NCBI GenBank assembly: GCA_910575275.1
Contig: CAJTEE010000008.1
Location: 111,665 to 175,664, forward strand
DNA from: Lachnospiraceae bacterium
GTDB taxonomy: Bacteria > Bacillota > Clostridia > Lachnospirales > Lachnospiraceae
Direction: 5' to 3'
DNA: 64,000 nucleotides
Shown here: one piece after another, positions 1-9,812 of the stretch
How the letters are laid out: each line of letters opens with the position of its first letter
Numbering within the stretch: the stretch's first letter is position 1
The notes under the pieces: generated by a model
Told to the model about the DNA's origin: nothing
Seen by the model: only the letters and a program-made list of their open reading frames with translations
Databases searched by the model: none
Program-made: the position numbers and the translations under genes

Positions 1-154
1 TATACCCAAGCTCGGTCAGAATCCTGGCAATGATGGAGGAGGTTCGCATTTCATACCAGCCAGATTCGGCGTATTTGTGCAGATCCCGCCGCCGTTCAAT
101 CATTGTCGGCTCCAGAGCGGCGGCTAATTGGCTGATTTTTGCATAGATATCCAT
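1..154 (-). CDS. M20-family amidohydrolase, N-terminal fragment (AbgA-like)
   Basis: Only the first 51 codons lie in the window; the gene runs off the left edge. The visible protein begins MDIYAKISQLAAALEP and continues with an RRRDLHKYAESGWYEMRTS stretch. That is the N-terminal signature of M20D metallo-amidohydrolases such as p-aminobenzoyl-glutamate hydrolase subunit A, which hydrolyse amide bonds using a two-metal centre. The metal ligands lie outside the window, so substrate cannot be judged. AAAAAGGAGG precedes the ATG at good spacing. The gene is divergent from uvrA. Confidence 0.7.
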   Translation of the reverse strand, partial: MDIYAKISQLAAALEPTMIERRRDLHKYAESGWYEMRTSSIIARILTELGY

Positions 155-179
155 ATAAAAGGCCTCCTTTTTGCCTATA

Positions 180-209
180 AGTATAGCAGATGAGAAGGAT
201 TTTTGTCTA
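180..209 (-). promoter_or_regulatory. Promoter of the amidohydrolase gene
   Basis: On the minus strand a TAGACA -35-like hexamer (204-209) and a TATACT -10 hexamer (180-185) are 18 bp apart, just upstream of the amidohydrolase ATG. Confidence 0.5.
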
Positions 210-449
210 TCGCCATAATTAAGAATTTGCTTCTGAGTAAAGGCGGCCGGGCGGGGCTTGATGCCGCCGGGCGGATATGATAGAATGAAAATTACTGTTC
301 ATATAGGTCTGCGTATGTACTGCGCTGATCGTAAGAAAGCGCGGAACGGCCGGCAAACATCCATCGCTGCAGGCGATCTGGCATGGATTTCTGCATGTTA
401 CCGTGAACGGGGCGAACAGGGACGAATGAAAAAAACTTTTAAAAGAAAA
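210..449. other. Non-coding region between the amidohydrolase gene and uvrA
   Basis: No convincing gene is seen. A GC-rich inverted stretch lies near 243-275. A plus-strand promoter-like pair (TTGATG 258-263, TAGAAT 281-286, 17-bp spacer) could drive a short leader or a second uvrA transcript. A 68-codon open frame across it has no ribosome-binding site and shows no family features. Confidence 0.4.
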
Positions 450-489
450 CGAACAAACGTTTGAATTCATGAGCAGGATGTGCTATACT
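450..489 (+). promoter_or_regulatory. uvrA promoter overlapped by a LexA/DinR SOS box
   Basis: CGAACAAACGTTTG at 450-463 fits the Gram-positive SOS box (GAAC-N4-GTTC) with one mismatch. Its last three bases overlap a -35 hexamer TTGAAT (461-466). A 17-bp spacer follows, then the -10 TATACT (484-489). A repressor bound here would block RNA polymerase, which is the expected design for SOS control of uvrA. The promoter lies over the longest possible uvrA start and so rules that start out. Confidence 0.8.
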
Positions 490-566
490 GGACATACCCT
501 CCATGGACAGGGAGCACACGGAGAGTATGCATGAAAGATACGCACAGGAAGCAGAGGAGAGCGAAA

Positions 567-3434
567 ATGCCAAAGCAATATATCAAGATACGTGGCGCCA
601 ATGAGCATAATTTGAAAAACATTACAGTAAATATCCCGAGAAACGAGCTGGTCGTGCTGACCGGACTCTCCGGATCGGGAAAATCGTCGCTTGCGTTTGA
701 CACGATATACGCGGAGGGACAAAGGCGGTATATGGAGTCGCTGTCGTCTTATGCGCGTCAGTTTTTGGGCCAGATGGAGAAGCCCGATGTGGAGAGCATT
801 GAGGGGCTGTCCCCGGCTATTTCGATCGACCAGAAATCGACGAACCGCAATCCACGTTCCACGGTCGGAACGGTGACGGAGATCTATGATTATATGCGCC
901 TTTTATACGCCCGCATCGGAATTCCGCACTGCCCCAAATGCGGCCGGGAGATTAAAAAGCAGACTGTAGACCAGATGGTGGATCAGATCATGACATTGCC
1001 GGAGCGGACAAGGATTCAGCTTCTTGCGCCGATCGTCCGGGGGCGAAAGGGCCGGCATGAAAAAGCTCTGGAACAGGCAAAGCGCAGCGGCTATGTGCGC
1101 GTGCGGATCGACGGGAATCTTCATGAGCTGACGGAAAATATTGAACTGGAAAAAAATATCAAGCATAATATCGAGATCATTGTGGACCGGCTTGCGGTGC
1201 GGGAGGGGATCGAAAAGCGGCTTGCCGATTCGATCGAGACGGTGATGAAACTATCCGACGGCCTGATGATTGTAGACTGTGTCGGCGGGGAGGAGATCAA
1301 CTTCAGCCAAAGCCTCTCCTGCCCGGACTGCGGCGTCAGTATCGAGGAGGTGGAGCCGAGGAGCTTTTCCTTTAATAACCCGTTCGGCGCCTGCCCGGAT
1401 TGTTTTGGCTTGGGCTATAAGATGGAATTTGACGAGGATCTGATGATCCCGGATAAATCCCTCAGCATCAACGACGGTGCGATTGCTGTTCTCGGCTGGC
1501 AGTCGTGTGCGAAGGAGGGGAGCTTTTCGCGGGCAATCCTGGATGCGCTGGCAAAAGAATACCGGTTTGATCTGGACACGCCGTTTAGGGACTATCCGAA
1601 AGAAGTTCAGGAGGTTCTGATACACGGGACCGGCGGAAAAAGCGTACAGGTCCACTATAAGGGACAGAGAGGCGTCGGTGTCTATGATGTCGCGTTTGAG
1701 GGACTCGTTGAAAATGTAAACCGTCGCTACCGGGAGACGTATTCGCAGTCCAGCAAGGCAGAATATGAGACGTTTATGCGGATCACGCCCTGTACCGCCT
1801 GCCATGGCAAGCGTTTGAAGAAGGAGTCTCTGGCCGTGACGGTGGGCGGCATGAATATTTACGATGCGACCAACATGTCTATTGTAAAATTTCGAAAATT
1901 CGTGGATGAGCTTGCGCTGACCGATATGCAGCGGATGATCGGTGAGCAGATTCTAAAAGAGATCCGCGTACGTGTGAGCTTTTTGATTGATGTGGGACTG
2001 GATTATCTGTCTTTGTCGCGGGCTACCGGGACGCTTTCCGGCGGTGAAGCGCAGAGGATTCGTCTGGCGACGCAGATCGGCTCCGGCCTGGTCGGTGTGG
2101 CCTATATTCTGGATGAGCCCAGCATCGGCCTTCATCAGAGAGACAATGATAAGCTTTTGAGGACCCTGATTCACCTGCGTGATCTGGGAAACAGCGTGAT
2201 CGTCGTAGAACATGACGAGGATACAATGCGGGCCGCAGACTGGATCGTTGATATCGGGCCGGGGGCCGGAGAGCATGGCGGCGAGGTGGTCGCTGCCGGT
2301 ACGGCCAGGGAGATTATGGCCTGCGAGGCGTCGGTTACGGGCGCCTATTTAAGCGGCAAAAGAAAGATCCCGGTCCCGTCTGAACGACGGCAGCCTACAG
2401 GCTGGCTGACGGTTCGCGGGGCAGAGGAGAATAATTTAAAAAAGATCGACGTAGAGCTGCCGCTTGGAGTCATGACCTGTGTGACCGGGGTTTCCGGTTC
2501 GGGAAAGAGTTCTCTGATCAATGAGATCGTGTATAAGGCCTTGGCAAAGCGGCTGAACCGTGCGCGGACGATTCCGGGGAAGCATACAGGTATCGAAGGT
2601 GTGGAGCAGCTGGACAAGATCATCGCCATTGACCAGTCTCCGATCGGGCGGACGCCGCGCTCGAATCCGGCGACCTATACGGGCGTATTTGACCTGATCC
2701 GCGACCTGTTTGCGTCAACTCCTGACGCCAAGGCAAAGGGCTATAATAAAGGAAGATTCAGCTTTAACGTCAAGGGCGGGCGCTGTGAGGCATGCAGCGG
2801 CGACGGAATCATCAAGATCGAAATGCATTTCCTTCCCGACGTATACGTCCCCTGTGAGGTCTGTGGCGGCAGGCGGTACAACAGGGAGACGCTGGAGGTC
2901 AAATATAAGGGGAAAAACATTTATGATGTGCTGAACATGACCGTGGAGGAGGCGCTGAAATTCTTTGAAAACGTCCCCTCGATTGCAAGGAAGATCGAGA
3001 CGCTGAATGACGTAGGCCTTTCCTATATTAAGCTCGGGCAGCCGTCCACAGAGCTTTCCGGCGGCGAGGCGCAGAGGATCAAGCTGGCCTCGGAGCTTTC
3101 GAGGCGGGGAACCGGAAAGACGATCTATATTCTGGATGAGCCGACTACGGGCCTCCATTTTGCCGACGTCCATAAGCTGGTGGAGATCTTGAGACGATTG
3201 TCAGAAGGCGGGAATACGGTGATTGTCATTGAGCATAATCTGGATGTCATTAAGACCGCCGATTATCTGATTGATATGGGACCGGAGGGCGGCGACCGCG
3301 GCGGCACTGTCATCGCCCGAGGAACGCCCGAGGAGGTAGCGGAAAATCCGGTCTCCTATACGGGACAGTATGTAAAAAAGTATCTGAACAAAAGTGACGG
3401 CTCCGATACCGAAACGGTTGTGAATCAAGAATAG
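567..3434 (+). CDS. uvrA: UvrABC excinuclease subunit A
   Basis: The 955-aa protein is the damage-recognition ATPase of nucleotide excision repair; it loads UvrB onto distorted DNA. It has two ABC ATPase modules. The first has Walker [10 protein letters not shown] near residue 33 and signature [12 protein letters not shown]. The second has Walker [10 protein letters not shown] and signature [15 protein letters not shown]. Zinc-binding cysteines are visible in [21 protein letters not shown] and the CEACSGDG...[10 protein letters not shown] insertion. Length matches the family (about 940 aa). I chose the ATG at 567: it follows a GAGGAGAGC ribosome site and the sequence [19 protein letters not shown] matches the family start, whereas the upstream ATG lies inside the promoter. 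It is SOS-regulated and iadA follows closely. Confidence 0.97.
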   Translation: MPKQYIKIRGANEHNLKNITVNIPRNELVVLTGLSGSGKSSLAFDTIYAEGQRRYMESLSSYARQFLGQMEKPDVESIEGLSPAISIDQKSTNRNPRSTVGTVTEIYDYMRLLYARIGIPHCPKCGREIKKQTVDQMVDQIMTLPERTRIQLLAPIVRGRKGRHEKALEQAKRSGYVRVRIDGNLHELTENIELEKNIKHNIEIIVDRLAVREGIEKRLADSIETVMKLSDGLMIVDCVGGEEINFSQSLSCPDCGVSIEEVEPRSFSFNNPFGACPDCFGLGYKMEFDEDLMIPDKSLSINDGAIAVLGWQSCAKEGSFSRAILDALAKEYRFDLDTPFRDYPKEVQEVLIHGTGGKSVQVHYKGQRGVGVYDVAFEGLVENVNRRYRETYSQSSKAEYETFMRITPCTACHGKRLKKESLAVTVGGMNIYDATNMSIVKFRKFVDELALTDMQRMIGEQILKEIRVRVSFLIDVGLDYLSLSRATGTLSGGEAQRIRLATQIGSGLVGVAYILDEPSIGLHQRDNDKLLRTLIHLRDLGNSVIVVEHDEDTMRAADWIVDIGPGAGEHGGEVVAAGTAREIMACEASVTGAYLSGKRKIPVPSERRQPTGWLTVRGAEENNLKKIDVELPLGVMTCVTGVSGSGKSSLINEIVYKALAKRLNRARTIPGKHTGIEGVEQLDKIIAIDQSPIGRTPRSNPATYTGVFDLIRDLFASTPDAKAKGYNKGRFSFNVKGGRCEACSGDGIIKIEMHFLPDVYVPCEVCGGRRYNRETLEVKYKGKNIYDVLNMTVEEALKFFENVPSIARKIETLNDVGLSYIKLGQPSTELSGGEAQRIKLASELSRRGTGKTIYILDEPTTGLHFADVHKLVEILRRLSEGGNTVIVIEHNLDVIKTADYLIDMGPEGGDRGGTVIARGTPEEVAENPVSYTGQYVKKYLNKSDGSDTETVVNQE

Positions 3435-3451
3435 AAATGGAGGGCTTTGCC

Positions 3452-4588
3452 ATGCTGTTAATCAAGAATGCCACAGTATATGCACCGGAAAGGCTTGGAA
3501 AAAAGGACATATTGCTTGCCGGAGGAAAGATTGAGAGGATCGCGGACAGGCTCCCGGAATATGAGGGCTGTCAGGTATTGGACGGGACAGGAAGAATCGC
3601 TGTCCCGGGATTCATTGACCGCCATGTGCATGTCACTGGAGGCGGCGGGGAGGGGAGCTTCCATACCCAGGCTCCGCCGGTCAAGCTTTCCAGCCTGCTT
3701 GCAGGCGGCGTGACGACGGTGATCGGCCTTTTGGGAACAGATGGGTACAGCCGCAGTGTGGAAAACCTGGTCGCGAAGATAAAGGCGTTAAAGGAGGAGG
3801 GAATCTCCGCTTACTGCATCTGCGGGGCTTATGGGTATCCGAGTCCGACCATTACGGGCAGTATCAGTAAAGATATCCTGTTCATAGATGAAATCATCGG
3901 ACTTAAGCTGGCGATTTCCGACCATCGTGCGCCAAATATCTCGGTGGCGGAGCTGATTCGGCTGGGAAGCGATGTGCGGACGGCCGGGATGCTGAGCGGA
4001 AAAGCGGGCTTTGTCTGCCTGCATATGGGGGATGATAAGCGGGGGCTGGAGCCGGTGTTTGAGGCGCTTTCACAGACCTCGATTCCGATTAAGACCTTCC
4101 AGCCGACCCACGTGGCGCGTTCTGCGAAGATTCAGTCCGATGCAATGCGCTTCGCCAAGATGGGCGGGACGATTGACATTACCTGTGGAGACTTTGACGA
4201 GGTGGCAGGTGCTTTGGCGCAAGCGCGGAGAGAGGAGGTTCCCATGAAGCGGATCACCTTCAGCTCGGATGGGCAGGGGAGCTGGTCCAATTATGACGAT
4301 GCGGGGAATCTGACCGAGATGGGCGTTTCCGATGTGAATACGATTTATCAGCAGATCGTATACGAGGTGCAGGAGGAGAAGATGGAGCTTGAGAGGGCGC
4401 TTGCTTTCGGGACCTCTAACGTTGCAAGGGCATTGGAACTGTACCCGAAAAAGGGAGCGCTCCGGGAGGGGAGCGACGCGGATGTGCTTCTTATGGATGA
4501 GGGGCTTAAGCTGGAGACAGTAATCGCGAACGGCGTGGTAATGATGCAGGCCGGGAAGATCATAAAAAAAGGTACATATGAGAAGTAA
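3452..4588 (+). CDS. iadA: Isoaspartyl (beta-aspartyl) dipeptidase
   Basis: This 378-aa cytosolic metallopeptidase of the amidohydrolase superfamily cleaves beta-aspartyl dipeptides formed from damaged proteins. The metal site HVHVTGGGGEGSF lies near residue 60, the ISDHR segment typical of IadA near 150, histidines in CLHMGDD and QPTHVAR, and the catalytic-aspartate region TFSSDGQGS follows. Length fits IadA (about 390 aa). The ATG at 3452 sits 8 nt after GGAGG; an ATG five codons earlier overlaps that site and is unlikely. It starts 17 bp after uvrA, so probably shares its transcript. Confidence 0.9.
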   Translation: MLLIKNATVYAPERLGKKDILLAGGKIERIADRLPEYEGCQVLDGTGRIAVPGFIDRHVHVTGGGGEGSFHTQAPPVKLSSLLAGGVTTVIGLLGTDGYSRSVENLVAKIKALKEEGISAYCICGAYGYPSPTITGSISKDILFIDEIIGLKLAISDHRAPNISVAELIRLGSDVRTAGMLSGKAGFVCLHMGDDKRGLEPVFEALSQTSIPIKTFQPTHVARSAKIQSDAMRFAKMGGTIDITCGDFDEVAGALAQARREEVPMKRITFSSDGQGSWSNYDDAGNLTEMGVSDVNTIYQQIVYEVQEEKMELERALAFGTSNVARALELYPKKGALREGSDADVLLMDEGLKLETVIANGVVMMQAGKIIKKGTYEK

Positions 4589-4634
4589 GAAGGCCGACGG
4601 CTGCCAAAATATATAGGGAGATACGTGAGGGCTC

Positions 4635-7600
4635 ATGCAGATGTGGGAAGAATATACGGTTTTGGGAGGAACGCAGGAAGCCGACGAAGCGGAAGACAGT
4701 TCCTTTGAGAAGAACCTGGAAAAGCTGCAGGATTACCGATATTTTAACGGGAAGAAGATTCGGGAATCTCTCCGGATTAAACCCAAAACGGCTGAGGCAG
4801 GCCGACGGCTTGCCGCTTCGGGAAAGCTGGAGATAAAAAACGTGCTTTGTGGTTATGACAGGCAGAGCCGTAAGCAGCATGGACAAATCGATGCGGTTAG
4901 GAAGGAGGTCCAAAAAGAGGTCCCGGTGCAGATCGTTTTTTCGCGTGATAAGGTAGTCTGGGCCGACTGTTTTTGTCAGACCTGTATCCGGGAATATGCG
5001 CGCTATACCGGCGGCTCGAGCTGCGAAAATGTGGCGGGGCTGTTGGATCTGCTGGAACAATATTTAAAAGATGTGAGTATAGGAGACGCGACAGATACCT
5101 ACGCCCAATTTATGTTTTCGGCCTTTCGGGAAAAGCGGAGCCATTTTTTGGAGGCAGCTGAGGCCAAGGAGGAGAGCTTGAGCCTCGTCCCACGTGTCAT
5201 CAAAAAGGATGGAAAGCTGACTGCTTCCTTTAAAGTGGGATCCGGAAAGCTGTTTGTGGTGAAAAATCTGGAGGAGTTTTGTGAAAACGTAAAAAGCTCG
5301 GCAACGGCAGTATACGGGGCCAATACGCCGCTCAACCACAGCCTGAGCCATTTTAAGCCGCAGGGGAGACGGTGGATTCGCTATATCAGCCGAATTGTCC
5401 GTGAGGAGACACAGTTTGCGGAACGCCTGGTGGACTCCCGATACTACAGCAGGAGCAAAGCGCCGACCGTGAGCGCTCTGGAGCTTTTTGGCTGGCGGCT
5501 TGATCAGTTTTACGAGGAACTGAGGGATATGCAGGTTGATTTTGAGGACAGAGACGCCGGGGAGAGGCAAAAAGGGAGCCTGCAGGCCGGAAAAGGAAAT
5601 CCAAGAGTGACACTGCAGATTGACGAGTACAAATTGAAGGGCGACAAAGAATTCCATGGAATCGAAGTGACAGGAATGCTTCCTGAGCTGTTTTTTGGCA
5701 TGGATACGGCGTATTACATCCGTGAGGGCATCCTGTACCGCCTCGATCAGGAGTTTCTCGAGAAGATTGAAGTGCTGGAGCCGATGACCAGAGGGGGGCG
5801 TTTTTCCTTCTGCGTGGGAAGAAATCTGCTGGCAGAATTCTACTATCGAGTCCTCCCACAGCTTGAAGGGGCCATGGACATCATAGAAACAGACCCGGAA
5901 AAATTTCGTTCCTATCTGACACCGGAAGCAAAATTTGTATTCTATTTGGATGCGGACGAGCAGACATTTACCTGTGTACCGAATGTGCGCTACGGGAATA
6001 AGGAATTTTCGGTGCTGGATCTTAAAGAATCGGATAGAAGGGGAATCCAGATCACAAAATTGTTTCGGGATGTACAAAAGGAAGGAGAGGTTCTGCAGGC
6101 GATTGAGCGATGGTTTCCGCTCTGGTCCTTTGAGAGGGGAGAGCTCCTTTGCAGGGAAGATGAAGAAAGCTTGTATCAAGTCGTGGAGAGTGGTGTGTGT
6201 GCGCTCATGGAATTGGGGGAAGTGCGGTGCACCAACCGATTCCGCGGCCGCAATGTGATCCGCCGTATCAAGGCATCCATTGGAGTTTCGCTATCCGGCG
6301 GCCTTTTGAACCTGGATATTTTATCGGAAGGCGTTTCCAGAGAGGAGCTCCTGGAAATATTGAAAAGCTATCGGGAGCGGAAGAAATATCACCGTCTGAA
6401 GGACGGTGCCTTTATTGACATGGATGAGCCCTCTTTAGGGACACTATCGGAATTGGCTTCGGCTATGCATCTCTCGCCGAAGGAATTCATTAAGGGAAAT
6501 ATGCATCTTCCTGCTTATCGGAGCCTGTACCTGGATCGGCTGATGGAGGAGAACGAGGCTGTTTACAGCAATAGAAACAGCCGCTTCCGCGAGATGGTAA
6601 AGAGCTTTAAGACGGTAAAGGATGCGGAATTTGAGGAGCCTGAAAGCTTGTCCGGAATCATGCGGATGTATCAGAGAAACGGATATAAATGGCTGAGGAC
6701 GTTGGAACACTGGGGCTTCGGAGGAATTCTTGCAGATGATATGGGCCTTGGGAAAACGCTGCAGATGATAGCGGTGCTGCTGGCAGCGAAGCTGGAAGGA
6801 AAGACAGGTTGTTCCCTGGTGGTGGCCCCGGCCTCTCTGGTGTTTAACTGGGGAGAAGAATTCAGGCGGTTTGCCCCGGAGCTTTCGGTCGGTCTGATCG
6901 CCGGAACACAGGAGGAACGGCGGGCCAGGCTGGATGCCTGGAAAGAGGCAGATGTACTGGTAACTTCCTATGATCTTTTGAAACGTGACATTGCCTTGTA
7001 TGAAGATAAAACGTTTCTGTATCAGGTCATTGATGAGGCGCAGTATATAAAAAATTATACAACAGCCGCCTCCAAGGCGGTCAAGACGGTCAAAAGCAAA
7101 TTTCGCTTTGCCCTGACAGGGACACCGATCGAAAACAGGCTCAGTGAGCTTTGGAGTATTTTTGATTATCTGATGCCGGGCCTTTTGTATGGATATGACG
7201 TGTTTCGCCGGGAGTTTGAGACGCCGATCGTCAAAAACAAGGATGAGAATGCCATGAAACGCCTGCAGAAAATGGTCGACCCCTTTATTTTGCGGCGGCT
7301 GAAGGCGGCCGTGCTGAAGGACCTGCCGGAGAAGCTGGAGGAGATCCGATATGTCCGGCTAGAGGGAGAGCAAAAACGGCTGTATGATGCACAGATACTT
7401 CGGATGAAGGAGCTGCTTGTGCGCCAGAGTGAGGAGGATTTTAATCGGAATCGTCTTCAGATATTGGCCGAAATGATGAGGCTGCGCCAAATCTGCTGTG
7501 ACCCGGCCCTTTGCTTTGAGAATTATCGGGGCCTGTCAGCAAAGGCAGAGGCATGTGTGGAGTTGATTCAGGCCGCCGCTGACGGCGGGCATCGGCTGCT

Positions 7601-8054
7601 TTTGTTTTCACAGTTTACTTCCATGCTGGAAATTCTTCAGGGGAGATTAAAGGGGGCCGGACTCTCCTATTTTACGATTACGGGCGCCACGCCAAAGGAA
7701 AAGCGGATGCAGCTGGTAAGAGAGTTTAACGAGGGGGCGGTTCCGATTTTTTTGATCTCCCTAAAGGCCGGCGGCGTGGGACTGAACCTGACAGGCGCGG
7801 ATATGGTGCTGCACTATGATCCGTGGTGGAACCTGGCGGCTCAGAATCAGGCAACAGACCGTGCACACCGCATCGGACAGACGAAGAAGGTGATGGTATA
7901 CAAGCTGATCGTCAAAAACTCAATCGAGGAAAAAGTCCGCGAGCTTCAGGAGAAAAAACGTGAACTGGCGGAGCAGGTGATCGGAGGAGAGACCGGGCAG
8001 CTTGGCGGCATGTCGAAGGAGGAAATCCTTGCTCTTTTGGAGGGGATTTCCTGA
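4635..8054 (+). CDS. SNF2-family DEAD/DEAH-box helicase with SWIM-like N-terminus
   Basis: This 1,139-aa protein belongs to the bacterial SNF2/Rad54-like ATP-dependent DNA translocases. The N-terminal 150 residues hold a SWIM-like zinc-finger region (DCFCQTC...SSCENVAGLLDLL) in which the usual last histidine is asparagine. The middle resembles the SNF2-associated domain. The C-terminal 470 residues carry the motor: Walker A DDMGLGKTLQM, DEAQ box IDEAQYIKN, motif III LTGTPIENR, and motifs V-VI GGVGLNLTGAD and DRAHRIGQTKKV. Substrate and biological role are not known for most bacterial members. It lies 46 bp after iadA. Confidence 0.9.
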   Translation: MQMWEEYTVLGGTQEADEAEDSSFEKNLEKLQDYRYFNGKKIRESLRIKPKTAEAGRRLAASGKLEIKNVLCGYDRQSRKQHGQIDAVRKEVQKEVPVQIVFSRDKVVWADCFCQTCIREYARYTGGSSCENVAGLLDLLEQYLKDVSIGDATDTYAQFMFSAFREKRSHFLEAAEAKEESLSLVPRVIKKDGKLTASFKVGSGKLFVVKNLEEFCENVKSSATAVYGANTPLNHSLSHFKPQGRRWIRYISRIVREETQFAERLVDSRYYSRSKAPTVSALELFGWRLDQFYEELRDMQVDFEDRDAGERQKGSLQAGKGNPRVTLQIDEYKLKGDKEFHGIEVTGMLPELFFGMDTAYYIREGILYRLDQEFLEKIEVLEPMTRGGRFSFCVGRNLLAEFYYRVLPQLEGAMDIIETDPEKFRSYLTPEAKFVFYLDADEQTFTCVPNVRYGNKEFSVLDLKESDRRGIQITKLFRDVQKEGEVLQAIERWFPLWSFERGELLCREDEESLYQVVESGVCALMELGEVRCTNRFRGRNVIRRIKASIGVSLSGGLLNLDILSEGVSREELLEILKSYRERKKYHRLKDGAFIDMDEPSLGTLSELASAMHLSPKEFIKGNMHLPAYRSLYLDRLMEENEAVYSNRNSRFREMVKSFKTVKDAEFEEPESLSGIMRMYQRNGYKWLRTLEHWGFGGILADDMGLGKTLQMIAVLLAAKLEGKTGCSLVVAPASLVFNWGEEFRRFAPELSVGLIAGTQEERRARLDAWKEADVLVTSYDLLKRDIALYEDKTFLYQVIDEAQYIKNYTTAASKAVKTVKSKFRFALTGTPIENRLSELWSIFDYLMPGLLYGYDVFRREFETPIVKNKDENAMKRLQKMVDPFILRRLKAAVLKDLPEKLEEIRYVRLEGEQKRLYDAQILRMKELLVRQSEEDFNRNRLQILAEMMRLRQICCDPALCFENYRGLSAKAEACVELIQAAADGGHRLLLFSQFTSMLEILQGRLKGAGLSYFTITGATPKEKRMQLVREFNEGAVPIFLISLKAGGVGLNLTGADMVLHYDPWWNLAAQNQATDRAHRIGQTKKVMVYKLIVKNSIEEKVRELQEKKRELAEQVIGGETGQLGGMSKEEILALLEGIS

Positions 8055-8060
8055 ATTGCC

Positions 8061-8187
8061 TTGCAAAGGAGCGGGTTTTCCTTTATAATAAGGAAATTAG
8101 TACTGGCTTATACATATTTCGGTCCATGCGGCGCCTGCGTTTTTTCGCGGGCCGATACGAGAAGGCAATTTTTACAGGAGGAAACGG
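8061..8187 (+). promoter_or_regulatory. guaA promoter within a dyad, and structured leader
   Basis: TTGCAA (8061-8066) and TATAAT (8084-8089) are 17 bp apart. The -10 box is flanked by a 7-bp palindrome, TTTCCTT at 8077-8083 and AAGGAAA at 8090-8096, which looks like a repressor operator. The roughly 90-nt leader contains a TCGGTCC...GGGCCGA stem. It matches no purine-riboswitch consensus that I can recognise. An AGGAGGAAAC ribosome site precedes the ATG. Confidence 0.65.
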
Positions 8188-9732
8188 ATGAATCAGGAAA
8201 AAATCCTAGTCATTGATTTTGGCGGACAGTATAACCAACTGGTAGCCAGGCGTGTTCGGGAATGCAATGTATATTGCGAAATTTATTCCTACAAGACAGA
8301 TTTGGAGCAGATTAAGGCCATGAAGCCAAAGGGGATCATCCTGACCGGCGGCCCCGATAGCTGCTATGAGGAGGGGGCAGCCTCCTGCAGCAGAGAATTG
8401 TTTGAATTGGGAATCCCTATACTTGGCCTGTGTTATGGTGCGCAGGTGATGATGCATGTGCTGGGCGGCCATGTGTGCAAGGCCCCAGTACGGGAATATG
8501 GGAAAATTGAAGTGGCGGTGGATCGTTCTAGCAAGCTGTTTGCCGATGTCTCAGAAAAAACCATCTGCTGGATGAGCCATAACGATTATATCGAGAAAGA
8601 GGCGCCGGGCTTTACGATCATTGCGCATACTCCGAACTGCCCGGTTGCAGCAGCCGAGTCTGCGGAAAGGCAGTTATATGCATTCCAGTTCCATCCGGAG
8701 GTCCTTCATACCCAGGAAGGTAAAAAGATGCTTCATAACTTTGTTTATGGAGTATGCGGCTGTATGGGAACATGGAAGATGGATGCCTTCGTTGAGATGA
8801 GTATACAGGCGATCCGCGAAAAGGTAGGAGATGGAAAAGTACTTTGCGCCCTGTCAGGGGGGGTGGATTCCTCCGTTGCGGCCGTGATGCTTGCAAAAGC
8901 GGTCGGGGATCAGCTGACCTGTGTCTTTGTTGATCATGGTCTCCTTAGAAAGAACGAGGGCAATGAGGTAGAGGAGGTATTTGGCCCGAACGGCCCGTAT
9001 AAGCTACACTTTATCCGTGTCAATGCGCAGCAGAGATTTTACGACAGATTGAAAGGCGTTGAGGACCCGGAAAGAAAGAGGAAGATAATCGGCGAGGAAT
9101 TTATCCGCGTTTTTGAGGAGGAGGCAAAAAAGATCGGCGCAGTCGATTTTCTGGTACAGGGCACGATATATCCCGATGTGGTTGAGAGCGGCCTTGGAGG
9201 GGAATCCGCTGTAATCAAGTCGCACCACAATGTAGGCGGATTACCGGATTACGTAGATTTTAAGGAGATCATTGAACCGCTTCGTGATCTGTTTAAGGAT
9301 GAGGTACGCAAGGTCGGCCTGGAGCTTGGCATTCCGGAAAAGCTGGTCTACCGCCAGCCCTTCCCGGGGCCGGGGCTTGGAATCCGAATTATCGGTGAGG
9401 TGACACCGGAGAAGGTCACGATGGTGCAGGAAGCAGATGCGATTTACCGCGAGGAGATTGCAAAGGCCGGGCTGGATCGAGAAATCGGGCAATACTTCGC
9501 CGCCCTGACGAATATGCGCTCAGTCGGAGTCATGGGAGACGGAAGAACCTATGACTATGCGATTGCGCTGCGCGCAGTGAACACGATCGATTTTATGACT
9601 GCCGAGGCGGCAGAATTGCCATGGGAAGTGCTTTCAAAAACAGCAAACCGAATCGTCAATGAAGTAAAGAATGTGAACAGAGTGTTGTACGATTGTACAG
9701 GGAAGCCGCCGGGGACGATTGAGTTCGAATAG
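8188..9732 (+). CDS. guaA: GMP synthase (glutamine-hydrolysing)
   Basis: This 514-aa cytosolic enzyme converts XMP, glutamine and ATP to GMP in the last step of guanine nucleotide synthesis. The N-terminal class I glutamine amidotransferase has nucleophile Cys82 in GLCYGAQ and His169/Glu171 in FHPEV. The middle ATP-pyrophosphatase domain has the P-loop LSGGVDSSV. The C-terminal dimerisation domain ends KPPGTIEFE, the family's normal end. Its last codons and stop form the left attachment repeat of IME-A, so the insertion left the enzyme intact. It has its own promoter. Confidence 0.97.
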   Translation: MNQEKILVIDFGGQYNQLVARRVRECNVYCEIYSYKTDLEQIKAMKPKGIILTGGPDSCYEEGAASCSRELFELGIPILGLCYGAQVMMHVLGGHVCKAPVREYGKIEVAVDRSSKLFADVSEKTICWMSHNDYIEKEAPGFTIIAHTPNCPVAAAESAERQLYAFQFHPEVLHTQEGKKMLHNFVYGVCGCMGTWKMDAFVEMSIQAIREKVGDGKVLCALSGGVDSSVAAVMLAKAVGDQLTCVFVDHGLLRKNEGNEVEEVFGPNGPYKLHFIRVNAQQRFYDRLKGVEDPERKRKIIGEEFIRVFEEEAKKIGAVDFLVQGTIYPDVVESGLGGESAVIKSHHNVGGLPDYVDFKEIIEPLRDLFKDEVRKVGLELGIPEKLVYRQPFPGPGLGIRIIGEVTPEKVTMVQEADAIYREEIAKAGLDREIGQYFAALTNMRSVGVMGDGRTYDYAIALRAVNTIDFMTAEAAELPWEVLSKTANRIVNEVKNVNRVLYDCTGKPPGTIEFE

Positions 9733-9733
9733 T
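9721..9733 (+). repeat. attL of IME-A (guaA end)
   Basis: GAGTTCGAATAGT covers the last guaA codons and stop. An identical copy lies at 21787-21799. Confidence 0.85.
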
Positions 9734-9741
9734 AAACAGAG

Positions 9742-9781
9742 AGCCGGGAAGCCACATAAACAGCGGACTTTCCGGCTTTTG
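9742..9781 (+). terminator. Rho-independent terminator after guaA
   Basis: AGCCGGGAAG (9742-9751) pairs with CTTTCCGGCT (9768-9777) with one G-U pair, followed by a T run. It lies inside the island, so IME-A brings a terminator to the gene it joins. Confidence 0.75.
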
Positions 9782-9790
9782 ATGTGGGGC

Positions 9791-9810
9791 GTGATACCTT
9801 TTTGATACCT
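9791..9810 (+). repeat. Left arm-type repeat of IME-A
   Basis: GTGATACC (9791-9798), 4 nt, then TGATACCT (9803-9810). The same pair with the same spacing is at 21665-21684 near the right end. Paired direct repeats inside both termini are typical integrase arm-binding sites. Confidence 0.6.
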
Positions 9811-9812
9811 AT

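Noticed and set aside
258..464. 68-codon frame upstream of uvrA
   Set aside because: No ribosome site, no family features, and it runs over the SOS box.
480..566. Longer UvrA start at 480
   Set aside because: It overlaps the promoter -10 box, and homologues start at MPKQYIKI; the ATG at 567 has the ribosome site.
1251..1805. 184-codon reverse frame inside uvrA
   Set aside because: It lies wholly within the conserved uvrA coding sequence and has no start signals; a shadow frame.
5064..6179. 371-codon reverse frame inside the SNF2 gene
   Set aside because: Shadow of the conserved helicase gene, with no ribosome site and a protein-like bias only from the opposite strand.
8090..8187. Purine riboswitch before guaA
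   Set aside because: The leader lacks the conserved purine-riboswitch loops and junction sequences; only a generic stem is visible.
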